Shown: positions 1 to 4,898 of the stretch, in pieces
How the letters are laid out: each line of letters opens with the position of its first letter
How positions within the stretch are numbered: position 1 is the first letter of the stretch
Assembly (NCBI RefSeq): GCF_040215725.1
Contig: NZ_CP157973.1
Location: 1 to 6,668 of the forward strand
Direction: 5' to 3'
DNA from: Rhizobium sp. ZPR4
GTDB lineage: Bacteria > Pseudomonadota > Alphaproteobacteria > Rhizobiales > Rhizobiaceae
Length of the DNA stretch: 6,668 nt
Notes under the pieces: generated by a model
The model's database searches: none
The model's input: the letters and a program-made list of their open reading frames with translations, nothing else
What the model was told of the DNA's origin: nothing
Translations under genes and position numbers: made by a program

Positions 1-71
1 GCCGACGAAATTCGCCGCCCCTCTTGCCGCCGACGCAAGGACCGGCAATCCTGAACAAGGAGACGCGTTGA
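1..71 (+). other. Left edge; possible tail of a CDS entering from outside
   Basis: No complete gene fits here. Two plus-strand frames are open from base 1: one stops at TGA 52-54 and the other at TGA 69-71. Both lie just before a hairpin terminator at 102-128, as expected for the 3' end of a gene starting outside the window (or, if the molecule is circular, near its right end). The implied tail peptides are 17 and 22 residues long, too short to identify. A Shine-Dalgarno-like AAGGAG at 57-62 precedes a TTG at 68, but the frame it opens runs through the terminator and antisense to the 136-819 gene, so I do not take it as a gene. Confidence 0.15.
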
Positions 72-101
72 CTGTCTTCCGGGACCATTGCAAGACCACT
101 G

Positions 102-128
102 AAAACCCTGCTTCTGGCGGGGTTTTTT
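102..128. terminator. Bidirectional Rho-independent terminator
   Basis: A 10-bp stem with one T-G wobble pairs 102-111 with 117-126 around a 5-nt loop (112-116). On the plus strand it ends in a run of six T (123-128). On the minus strand the AAAA arm at 102-105 supplies a four-T tail. It lies 8 bp beyond the stop codon of the minus-strand gene at 136-819, so it most likely ends that transcript and also blocks plus-strand transcription entering from the left. Confidence 0.8.
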
Positions 129-135
129 GTTGCCC

Positions 136-819
136 TCAGACAGCTACTGCCAGCACAGGAAGCATCTCTGCAGGGGACTTCCTGACGAGCGCACGCTTGG
201 CCTTCTCGGCTGCTACCCACGCATTGAATGCAGCCTCCCCGGATTGTTTCGACACCCGATCGAAGAAGACGACAGCACGATTGAAGTGGCTGGGGTTCGA
301 CTTCGCCAACCGCTGGGCATCCCGGTTACAAGCTCGACGAGATGCCGGAGCCTTCCGGCTTCGTTTTCCACCCTCGTTCAGTCCTAGGGACATGTACGCA
401 GAGCCAGAATGCTTGATCGCATACATGAGCTTGCCAAGCGGCCCATGGACCTGCACACCACCGAAGGTGAAATGGTTCTTCCAGTTCGGCAGTGTCTTGT
501 GGAACTGCCTCTGCCCCATGACGCTCGCCCGACCGAACACCGTTTCCAGAAGCCCGAAAAAATCCTCGTCCTTCATGCCTTCCGGCTTCTCCATGAGCGC
601 ATGGAAATGGAGCCGGGCAGCGCTTGATCCGCGACCACCCATCTCGTTCGTAGTCACGGTATCGTAGACGATCATCCGACGACCCGAGAGGCCATAGACA
701 TGGCAACGGCGGTTAAAGAACCCCTTCGGATCACCGGACGCGATTGCTTCGGCCTTGAGCTTCTGACTGATATGCCCGTCCACAAAGACGGCACGTTTCC
801 CGAGGTCACAGAACAGCAT
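136..819 (-). CDS. Putative HUH-type plasmid replication protein
   Basis: The protein is 227 aa from the first ATG. Residues 70-76 read LHFHALM, a His-hydrophobic-His (HUH) metal-binding motif (H71, H73). Residues 133-136 read YAIK, matching the YxxK catalytic-tyrosine motif of rolling-circle initiators at a sensible distance (about 60 residues) behind the HUH. The strand MIVYDTV (49-55) may be motif 1. The C-terminal third is basic with a run GKRSRK (151-156), fitting DNA binding. Together these suggest a nicking initiator or related HUH nuclease; I do not recognise a named family. The reading frame stays open and protein-like for 41 codons upstream of the ATG (to about 942) with no ATG, GTG or TTG. 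No good ribosome site precedes ATG 819, so the true start may be upstream. A terminator follows at 102-128. The region looks less GC-rich than the rep-mob block, hinting at separate origin. The CDS is well supported; its role as a second Rep is moderate. Confidence 0.7.
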   Translation of the reverse strand: MLFCDLGKRAVFVDGHISQKLKAEAIASGDPKGFFNRRCHVYGLSGRRMIVYDTVTTNEMGGRGSSAARLHFHALMEKPEGMKDEDFFGLLETVFGRASVMGQRQFHKTLPNWKNHFTFGGVQVHGPLGKLMYAIKHSGSAYMSLGLNEGGKRSRKAPASRRACNRDAQRLAKSNPSHFNRAVVFFDRVSKQSGEAAFNAWVAAEKAKRALVRKSPAEMLPVLAVAV

Positions 820-951
820 CGCGGCGACGAACAGTTCCTGGACTACATCGGTCTGCCTGCGCCAGTCATACCTCGTCAGATCCTCAAAGAGGACCGCTCC
901 ATCGAGGTAGAAGGCAAGTGCATCAAGTTGCTCGACTTTCAGTGGTCTACC
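820..951 (-). other. In-frame coding extension of the left Rep-like gene, possible CTG start at 942
   Basis: Reading upstream from ATG 819, the frame is open to TGA at 954-952. It encodes a protein-like stretch with alternating hydrophobic and acidic residues (for example LDALAFYLDGAVLFEDL). None of its codons is ATG, GTG, TTG, ATT, ATC or ATA. A CTG at 942-940 has TGAGG about 8 nt upstream, the only well-spaced ribosome site in the interval. Either translation begins at this CTG, giving 268 aa, or the gene has lost its original start. Confidence 0.45.
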
Positions 952-1138
952 TCAAGGCCGTGGGTTACTAAAGCTAGCGATCGCGGTCCGTTCTACACCA
1001 AAACCCCTGTAAATGCAGGCTTTCCACGGCTTTTTCGACGCTTATCCCACTGAAAAATCGTCCCGGCGAATTTCTTGATTCTACTGGGCTTTCAACTTGA
1101 GCACGAAGCCCGGCGAAGCTCCTGTTTAAAGAGCTAAG

Positions 1139-1191
1139 GGCTCCGCCCTCGCGCGCTTCGCTTGCTACCCCAGCCCTCATTGGCGGGAGCC
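1139..1191. repeat. Long-range inverted repeat
   Basis: GGCTCCGCC (1139-1147) is complementary to GGCGGGAGCC (1182-1191) apart from one bulged G, giving a 9-bp stem around a 34-nt GC-rich loop. The first arm can alternatively form a local hairpin (AGGGC/GCCCT around 1137-1149). Confidence 0.5.
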
Positions 1192-1195
1192 TAGT

Positions 1196-1242
1196 CCGGT
1201 GATGGGCTCTGCGGGCTTTCAGCCCTTCGGGTCCATCACCGG
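1196..1242. repeat. 47-nt strong hairpin
   Basis: CCGGTGATGG (1196-1205) pairs perfectly with CCATCACCGG (1233-1242). The stem continues through four weaker pairs, crosses a small internal loop, and closes with GGGCT/AGCCC (1213-1217 and 1221-1225) over a 3-nt loop. It is the most stable structure visible in the window outside terminators. No T-run follows, so it is not a standard terminator; an origin cruciform or a structured RNA element fits better. Confidence 0.65.
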
Positions 1243-1284
1243 GGCGGTAGGATATGGGTCGCATCGGCCCGTCAACGGCAATCA

Positions 1285-1334
1285 GCGGGACCGTGGCTCA
1301 GTCGCTACGCTCCCTGCGCCCGCACCACTCCCGC
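1285..1334. repeat. Inverted repeat with bulge
   Basis: GCGGGA (1285-1290) pairs with TCCCGC (1329-1334), and GTGG (1293-1296) pairs with CCAC (1325-1328). Together this is a 10-bp stem interrupted by a 2-nt bulge, around a 28-nt loop. A smaller perfect repeat, ACGCG/CGCGT, follows at 1356-1360 and 1370-1374. Confidence 0.4.
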
Positions 1335-1372
1335 AGATTCCCATTGACCGCCCTCACGCGACGGTTACCCGC

Positions 1373-1392
1373 GTTGGTCCTTTGTTGGTCCT
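1373..1392 (+). repeat. Direct repeat GTTGGTCCT x2
   Basis: GTTGGTCCT occurs at 1373-1381 and again at 1384-1392, an 11-bp period or about one helical turn. It lies 40 to 60 bp upstream of the -10-like TATAAA at 1431-1436 and so could be an activator or iteron-type binding site for the 1461 gene. Two copies alone are weak evidence. Confidence 0.3.
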
Positions 1393-1430
1393 CTTTGAGC
1401 TCCGTCCTGGGCTCGACCCACTGAAAATGC

Positions 1431-1454
1431 TATAAATCCTTACATTTCAAGGAG
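1431..1454 (+). promoter_or_regulatory. -10-like element and ribosome-binding site for the 1461 gene
   Basis: TATAAA at 1431-1436 resembles a -10 box but has no good -35 at 16-18 bp, so activator-dependent transcription is possible. AATCCTT at 1435-1441 matches the half-site repeated in the 2124-2187 cluster and would sit at the transcription start. AAGGAG at 1449-1454 is a strong Shine-Dalgarno site 6 nt before ATG 1461. Confidence 0.4.
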
Positions 1455-1460
1455 ATAGCA

Positions 1461-1799
1461 ATGAAGACGAAGACGACGATTTTCCGGGGCCTGACATTCG
1501 ACATCTTGGTCGAAGAGCAGCGGAGCGATGACGCGCAGGGCGGCCGCCTCTGGTACCTCGCCGCCGTCTATGTCCGCGACCGGAGCGGCCAGCGGCACCT
1601 TGTCAGGAAATCGCGTCTTCCCGGCGCGGCCGAGGAGCTGGCGGCGCTAGTACGCCGTGACGGCTTGCGGGTGTTCGACCGCTTCCGACCTAGCCAAACA
1701 AGCGGCGAAGCAGCGGACGTTCGGCCAGTGCCTTCCACGCGTCTCGATCGGCCTCAGCAGCATCAGCCCGTCTCTTCTCCGCGAGACCGAGCGCTTTAA
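1461..1799 (+). CDS. Small hypothetical protein, convergently overlapping the HTH gene
   Basis: The protein is 112 aa and starts at an ATG with an excellent AAGGAG site 6 nt upstream. Residues 1-75 look like a small folded domain: a beta-like N-terminus (TTIFRGLTFDILVEEQ), an aromatic strand (RLWYLAAVYVRD), a basic turn, and an alpha helix rich in Ala, Glu and Leu. Residues 77-112 are Pro, Arg, Gln and Ser rich and lie wholly in the 110-bp antisense overlap with the HTH gene (1690-1799). That tail may therefore be shaped by the opposite gene. No catalytic motif, signal peptide or membrane segment is seen. I do not recognise the family. Strong start signals make it a real gene; function is unknown. 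Confidence 0.6.
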   Translation: MKTKTTIFRGLTFDILVEEQRSDDAQGGRLWYLAAVYVRDRSGQRHLVRKSRLPGAAEELAALVRRDGLRVFDRFRPSQTSGEAADVRPVPSTRLDRPQQHQPVSSPRDRAL

Positions 1800-2049
1800 G
1801 GCCCTCGATGCGCTCTTCGAGCCGGGCGACATCTGCGAGGGTGGGACCATCCGGGGGACTGACCTCCGGACTGTCCGGGGGACTGTCCGAGGGGCTAGGC
1901 AACGCATCGAACGGGACAAGGATCCTAACTTGTCCATCGTTCCCATCGACGCGGTGCCACCCCTTGCGCCGCACAGTCTTCCGAGCGGAGTCAAGCTTGC
2001 AACCCCAGACTTCCGCCAGTTCCTTGTACGTCATGCTTTTGGTGTCCAT
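1690..2049 (-). CDS. HTH DNA-binding protein with proline-rich linker and coiled coil
   Basis: The protein is 119 aa. Residues 6-43 form a predicted helix-turn-helix: MTYKELAEVWG, then KLDSARKTVRRKGW as the recognition segment, then a beta-wing-like VRILVP. Residues 51-67 are a Pro/Ser/Asp linker of repeating four-residue units (DSPP, DSPE, VSPP). Residues 69-109 are a heptad-like helix rich in Ala, Glu, Arg and Leu, likely to dimerise, ending in LLRRLFG. The plan recalls plasmid regulators of the KfrA type (HTH plus coiled coil) but is much shorter; that is analogy only. The start at 2049 is supported by GGAGG 8 nt upstream. An internal ATG at 2034 is less well served. The ribosome site lies inside a near-perfect 29-bp palindrome (2053-2081), so autorepression is likely. 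Its own coding sequence carries a related array (1856-1891). It probably controls its own gene and perhaps mob or rep. Confidence 0.75.
   Translation of the reverse strand: MDTKSMTYKELAEVWGCKLDSARKTVRRKGWHRVDGNDGQVRILVPFDALPSPSDSPPDSPEVSPPDGPTLADVARLEERIEGLKALGLAEKRRADAAEADRDAWKALAERPLLRRLFG
1856..1891. repeat. Three 12-bp units inside the HTH gene
   Basis: Three consecutive 12-bp units read GGACTGACCTCC, GGACTGTCCGGG and GGACTGTCCGAG on the plus strand. They encode the four-residue repeats in the proline-rich linker of the HTH protein. The array matches the promoter array at 2051-2086 at roughly three quarters of positions, so it may be both protein linker and DNA-binding site. Confidence 0.65.
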
Positions 2050-2050
2050 A

Positions 2051-2086
2051 GGACTGTCCTCCGGTCGATCCGGGGGACAGTACCAC
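2051..2086. promoter_or_regulatory. Probable operator array over the HTH gene ribosome-binding site
   Basis: Three 12-bp units read GGACTGTCCTCC (2051), GGTCGATCCGGG (2063) and GGACAGTACCAC (2075). Within them, ACTGTCCTCCGG (2053-2064) and CCGGGGGACAGT (2070-2081) are inverted repeats matching at 11 of 12 positions around a 5-bp centre. The array starts 1 bp upstream of the ATG and includes the GGAGG ribosome site. A protein bound here would block transcription or translation of the HTH gene, as in autoregulation. Confidence 0.6.
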
Positions 2087-2123
2087 GGTCATCTTTCACC
2101 ATGGTTAACGTTGTCCTACCCCT

Positions 2124-2187
2124 GAATCCTTGCCGCCGCGATCGGCGAAAGGATTGAATCCTTGCGACGACATTCCGGCAAGGATTC
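2124..2187. promoter_or_regulatory. AATCCTT/AAGGATT half-site cluster in the divergent promoter region
   Basis: Four half-sites alternate in orientation: AATCCTTG (2125-2132), AAGGATT (2149-2155), AATCCTTG (2157-2164) and CAAGGATT (2179-2186). GAATCCTTGCCG (2124-2135) and CGGCAAGGATTC (2176-2187) are a perfect 12-bp inverted pair. 2149-2163 is a perfect 7-bp palindrome with a 1-bp centre. Like-oriented copies are 31-32 bp apart, three helical turns, so a bound protein would lie on one face. The site is between the HTH gene and the plus-strand pair at 2287. It is probably a regulator or initiator binding region. Confidence 0.55.
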
Positions 2188-2226
2188 GATGTCAAATCCT
2201 GTTGTAATTTCATACACTTACCGCAG

Positions 2227-2256
2227 TTGACGAAACCGGATTTGCATGATTCCAAT
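2227..2256 (+). promoter_or_regulatory. Candidate sigma-70-type promoter for the 2287 operon
   Basis: TTGACG (2227-2232) is a good -35. An 18-bp spacer leads to TCCAAT (2251-2256), matching four of six -10 positions. The predicted start near 2263 leaves a short leader containing the ribosome site AGGGAGA about 7 nt before ATG 2287. The -10 is only fair. Confidence 0.4.
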
Positions 2257-2286
2257 CTCCCCGTCACAACACAGGGAGACACAAAA

Positions 2287-2568
2287 ATGACCAGCATCGA
2301 AATCCAGCCGTGGGACGGCGTCGAGGCCATCGAGACAGAGGCGACGGCAGCCGATGGCAGATGGCTGTCGCTCTACGCCGCACCTCTTCCGGCGTGTCCG
2401 TGGGGCAGATGGGCATGGACGGTAGACACGCAGGCCGGAGCCGGCGACCATGAATTACGGCCCGTCGCCATGGGCATCGAATATTCACCCGAAACCGCGC
2501 GAGCAGCGGCCGAAGCAGCGGCCCGGCACTGGCTCCAGCCGAGACCTCGACTAGAGGCCGTCGCCTGA
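2287..2568 (+). CDS. Small hypothetical protein
   Basis: The protein is 93 aa. ATG 2287 is chosen over an upstream in-frame TTG at 2227 because AGGGAGA lies about 7 nt before it and because the TTG coincides with the likely -35 box. The N-terminal half is beta-like and aromatic (IEIQPWDG, GRWLSLYAAP, GRWAWTVD); the C-terminal part is an Ala-rich helix (SPETARAAAEAAARHWLQ, about 67-84). The many Trp residues in short strands suggest a compact soluble fold. There is no signal peptide, membrane segment, metal motif or catalytic signature. It is followed after 11 bp by the 2580 gene, whose ribosome site overlaps this stop codon, so the two are probably translationally linked. Family not recognised. 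Confidence 0.65.
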   Translation: MTSIEIQPWDGVEAIETEATAADGRWLSLYAAPLPACPWGRWAWTVDTQAGAGDHELRPVAMGIEYSPETARAAAEAAARHWLQPRPRLEAVA

Positions 2569-2579
2569 AAGGATCGACC

Positions 2580-2804
2580 ATGAACGTCACCGCTATGAAA
2601 ATCCCCACAGACAAGGCTCAGGATGCTGTCGACAAGCTCAACCACATCTCAGAGATGATCGTGGCGCTTTTGGCAACGTTCCCGCCAGAGGCACCAGCAG
2701 CCCGCGAGCTACTGAAGGAGGCAGACACTCAAGTCCGGAGGGCGAAATTCGAGATCGTTGACGTTCACAACGCGCACTTTCTCGCCATGCTCTATCGCTC
2801 GTAG
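2580..2804 (+). CDS. Small helical hypothetical protein
   Basis: The protein is 74 aa and mostly helical. A heptad-like helix covers about residues 11-33 (KAQDAVDKLNHISEMIVALLATF), a Pro turn follows, and a second helix runs from about 38 to the end (ARELLKEADTQVRRAKFEIVDV). AAGGA at 2569-2573 sits 6 nt before the ATG and touches the upstream stop, indicating coupling to the 93-aa gene. The two-helix hairpin could oligomerise, but nothing visible assigns a role; toxin-antitoxin or stability functions are possible for a two-gene plasmid cassette but have no motif support. A terminator follows at 2891-2912. Confidence 0.6.
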   Translation: MNVTAMKIPTDKAQDAVDKLNHISEMIVALLATFPPEAPAARELLKEADTQVRRAKFEIVDVHNAHFLAMLYRS

Positions 2805-2890
2805 CACTCTCAAAATCGGGCGGGTATAGACACCAGCCAACCGTCCGGAATGCACTCCACGGCCTTCCAGACGCGTTAGAATGTTGACGG

Positions 2891-2912
2891 CGGGGCTGAA
2901 AAGCCCCGTTTT
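2891..2912 (+). terminator. Rho-independent terminator of the 2287-2804 operon
   Basis: CGGGGCT (2891-2897) pairs with AGCCCCG (2902-2908) over a GAAA tetraloop, followed by TTTT (2909-2912). An outer 7-bp repeat, TAGAATG (2878-2884) with CATTCTA (2915-2921), brackets it. On the minus strand no T-run follows the stem, so it would terminate the mob operon poorly. Confidence 0.75.
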
Positions 2913-2938
2913 CGCATTCTAGGCGCCGACGACGATCT

Positions 2939-3520
2939 TCATGGCTTCACTCCCTTGTCGTCATCATCCCCGCCCGGTTTCGCCCCAGCTCCGGCCTTGC
3001 CACCTTCGGCAGTCGCTTCCAGCGCCTCCTTGGCCTCCGCCGCCTTATCGGCCTTCCATCTCCGGAAAGCCGCCAGCACGCCCGCAGCCGCCGTATCGTC
3101 GGTTGCCCCGGATCGCGCATACGGCCGGAGCACCGCCCAATCTTCTGCCTTCACGACCTCATCGAGCCACGGTCGCACCTCGACAGGCAGGCGAGCATAG
3201 AGCTCCGCCGTCGCCATCGACCGAGCCACCGGCCGGGCCAGGTCCGACATGATCTTCGGCCAGGACGGCGCGCTCTTGTATGATCGAGGTTCCGGCTCCT
3301 GCCGAGGTTCCCGAACAGGCTCCGGCCGAGGAGGCTCCGGAAGCGGATCCGCAGCGGCAGCAGCCGGGAACAAGTTCACCAGGAAGGAGGCGACCGCCAT
3401 CAACTGGATCGCGACCGACATCGCCGGATCGAGCCGCCGCCTCCGGTGAATCTTCCGCGTCATCAACGCCGCCCGTGCACGATCCGCGCAGTTTCGCCGC
3501 CTCTCCCGTTCCTCTGTCAT
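2939..3520 (-). CDS. Proline-rich single-pass membrane protein encoded behind the relaxase
   Basis: The protein is 193 aa from ATG 3520, chosen because GGAGG lies 5 nt upstream. An alternative ATG at 3544 overlaps the mob stop (TGATG) and would add 24 residues, but lacks a ribosome site. Residues 1-32 are strongly basic and charged (ERERRRN, RKIHRRRR). Residues 34-57 are a single hydrophobic segment (MSVAIQLMAVASFLVNLFP), giving a cytoplasmic N-terminus by the positive-inside rule. Residues 59-80 are a Pro/Glu/Arg stalk. Residues 88-160 form a helical domain with several Trp. The end is Ala/Lys rich with DDDD (185-188). Family not recognised. Position in the mob operon suggests an accessory transfer role (relaxosome-membrane link or entry exclusion); this is inference from context. 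Confidence 0.65.
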   Translation of the reverse strand: MTEERERRRNCADRARAALMTRKIHRRRRLDPAMSVAIQLMAVASFLVNLFPAAAAADPLPEPPRPEPVREPRQEPEPRSYKSAPSWPKIMSDLARPVARSMATAELYARLPVEVRPWLDEVVKAEDWAVLRPYARSGATDDTAAAGVLAAFRRWKADKAAEAKEALEATAEGGKAGAGAKPGGDDDDKGVKP

Positions 3521-3543
3521 GGCTCCCTCCATCTGGACCAACA

Positions 3544-4782
3544 TCAAGGTTGCGGCCGAGGAGGGACCGGCGCAACGGCGGCAGGTTCGTAGCGCGACAG
3601 GCGGGCGCGCAGCTCGTCGCGCTGCGCCCCGAGTTCGGCAGCCGAGGCCGACAACGCCGAGGCCCGTTTTTCCGCCTGCTGCCTCCGATCGGATTCCACA
3701 GCGGCCCGCGCTGCTGCTGCTGCCTCCGCCTGCTGCCACCGTTCCACGGTTGGGCGAAGCTCCTCCACGATACGCGCTGCGACCCTCGATCGTCGAAGAC
3801 CGTCCCAGAGCCCCCGGAGAGCGCCACCAAGGCCAGTCAGACGACGAGCCGCACTTGTGGCACGCTCAGCCTCCGCCATCGCTCTACGGGCCGTTTCCTC
3901 ACGTTCCTTGGCCCTTCTCTCCGCCGCCTGGGCGGCGACGATTGCCGCCTTAGCGGCATCGGCCCTTCGCGCCGCGTCGGCGCGGAGGTGGGCCGCCTTC
4001 TCCCCGACCTGCCGGGCGAACACGTCGGCTTTCTCCTTCAGGGCCGCAGCCTCCTCCTGGACGACCTTCAGGGCCTGCGCCTGGTGTCGCTCCTGGTGCC
4101 ATTCGACACGAGAGAGACGGCGCTGGGCAGGGCCGAGCCTGGTCAGCCCGGCAGGCATGCCAACAGCCCGGAAATAGCCGTCCTGCCACTCCCGCATCGC
4201 GTCCTTATAGGCTCGATCGGAACGCCGACGCATGGCCTTATCATCCTCACCTTCGACAGGACCGGCCGCCAGCACGGCCGCCTTCGCGACCTGGCCGGGA
4301 TGGAAAAGAGACGCCCGCATTTCAGGATCACCCGGCAGGCCGTAGATGTGCAGGTGCCACTGCCGTTCATCGGTGTGCCGGACGACGGCCCGGAGATCGT
4401 CGCCAAGCTCCCGGCGAGCCCATGCAACGTTGAGGGCTTCCCACCGCTCGACCTCCCGCCGCTTCTCTGGGTCCGCCTCGATCTCCTCGACCGTGTACGG
4501 GTGACTGACGACGATCGTCATGAGGGTGTGCTGCTCCTTCCCCACGGATCGCGTTTTACCTCCGGCGATAGTCTTCCGGGCGACGGCCACCCGTTCATCG
4601 TGCTCGCGCTCCAGGTCCTCGACCGAACACCCCCAGACGATCGCCGGAGGCCGCGGCGACGACACATGCAACGAGGCCACAGGATCGCGGCGAGCCTCGG
4701 CAAGGACGAAGGACACCGTGCGGCCTCCCTTGTCGCCCTTCCGGCTGAAATTTTGCATGTGCGCGAACTGAAACCCGGCCAT
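3544..4782 (-). CDS. mob: MobV/Mob_Pre-like plasmid relaxase
   Basis: The protein is 412 aa. Known relaxases of this class nick one strand at oriT and carry it through conjugation using HUH chemistry. Residues 136-150 read HTDERQWHLHIYGLP, with His143 and His145 as the HUH pair. LFHPGQVAK (159-167) follows as in MobV proteins. The stretch at 192-225 (YKDAMREWQDGYF to RRLSR) resembles the conserved region of Mob_Pre proteins preceding the coiled coil. The N-terminus (FQFAHMQNFSRKG) is in the position of the MobV N-terminal motif. About 230-310 and 350-395 are long Ala/Glu/Arg coiled coils, and the end is Pro-rich. ATG 4782 is preceded by GGAGGG with a 6-nt spacer. It lies 180 bp behind rep and 23 bp ahead of the membrane gene, all on one strand. 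A long open plus-strand frame across it is only a shadow. Divergent from classical MobV, so the exact Mob family is uncertain. Confidence 0.8.
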   Translation of the reverse strand: MAGFQFAHMQNFSRKGDKGGRTVSFVLAEARRDPVASLHVSSPRPPAIVWGCSVEDLEREHDERVAVARKTIAGGKTRSVGKEQHTLMTIVVSHPYTVEEIEADPEKRREVERWEALNVAWARRELGDDLRAVVRHTDERQWHLHIYGLPGDPEMRASLFHPGQVAKAAVLAAGPVEGEDDKAMRRRSDRAYKDAMREWQDGYFRAVGMPAGLTRLGPAQRRLSRVEWHQERHQAQALKVVQEEAAALKEKADVFARQVGEKAAHLRADAARRADAAKAAIVAAQAAERRAKEREETARRAMAEAERATSAARRLTGLGGALRGLWDGLRRSRVAARIVEELRPTVERWQQAEAAAAARAAVESDRRQQAEKRASALSASAAELGAQRDELRARLSRYEPAAVAPVPPRPQP

Positions 4783-4836
4783 CTGGAACCCTCCCTCTCA
4801 CAGGAGAATCTTGCCCACCGGCGGCGCAGGAATCCA

Positions 4837-4871
4837 TGTCATTAGTGACCGACTAATGACACCAAGGTGTC
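4837..4871. other. Candidate oriT: nested inverted repeats
   Basis: TGTCATTAG (4837-4845) and CTAATGACA (4853-4861) form a perfect 9-bp stem with a 7-nt loop. GACACC (4858-4863) and GGTGTC (4866-4871) form a second, overlapping repeat, so the two hairpins exclude each other. Overlapping inverted repeats just upstream of the relaxase gene are the usual position and form of MobV-type oriT sites. No known nic sequence was matched, so a regulatory role remains possible. Confidence 0.4.
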
Positions 4872-4898
4872 GTCGGCCCTTCGGGGACCTGGCAGGGG

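Larger units (their letters stand above)
955..1460. other. Structured non-coding region, candidate origin or leader
   Basis: About 500 bp lie between the left Rep-like gene (minus strand) and the gene at 1461 (plus strand), with no convincing protein. The interval is rich in inverted repeats: 1139-1191, 1196-1242, 1285-1334 and 1356-1374. It also has a direct repeat at 1373-1392 and two copies of CCCACTGAAAA (1046-1056 and 1417-1427). A non-coding, hairpin-dense stretch beside a replication gene is what a double-strand or single-strand origin of a rolling-circle plasmid would look like, but no nick site is identified. Structured RNA is the other possibility. Confidence 0.4.

Noticed and set aside
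68..667. 199-codon plus-strand frame from TTG with an AAGGAG site
   Set aside because: It reads through the intrinsic terminator at 102-128 and antisense to the HUH-protein gene; composition is not protein-like.
1070..1082. pC194-like nick site (TCTTGATT)
   Set aside because: Resembles the TCTTGATA nick sequence by a few bases, but it is not in a hairpin, and TTGATTCT also appears at 6465 where it fits a -35 box. Too short to support.
974..1264. 96-codon minus-strand frame upstream of the left rep gene
   Set aside because: It simply reads the structured hairpin region; no ribosome site and an Arg/Gly-rich product.
1657..2157. 166-codon plus-strand frame
   Set aside because: Antisense to the HTH gene and to both repeat clusters; no ribosome site.
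3280..4845. 521-codon open frame on the plus strand
   Set aside because: It runs antisense through the relaxase and membrane-protein genes. Its product is Arg/Pro/Ser-rich without motifs, typical of a shadow frame in GC-rich DNA. The opposite strand has HUH motifs and ribosome sites.
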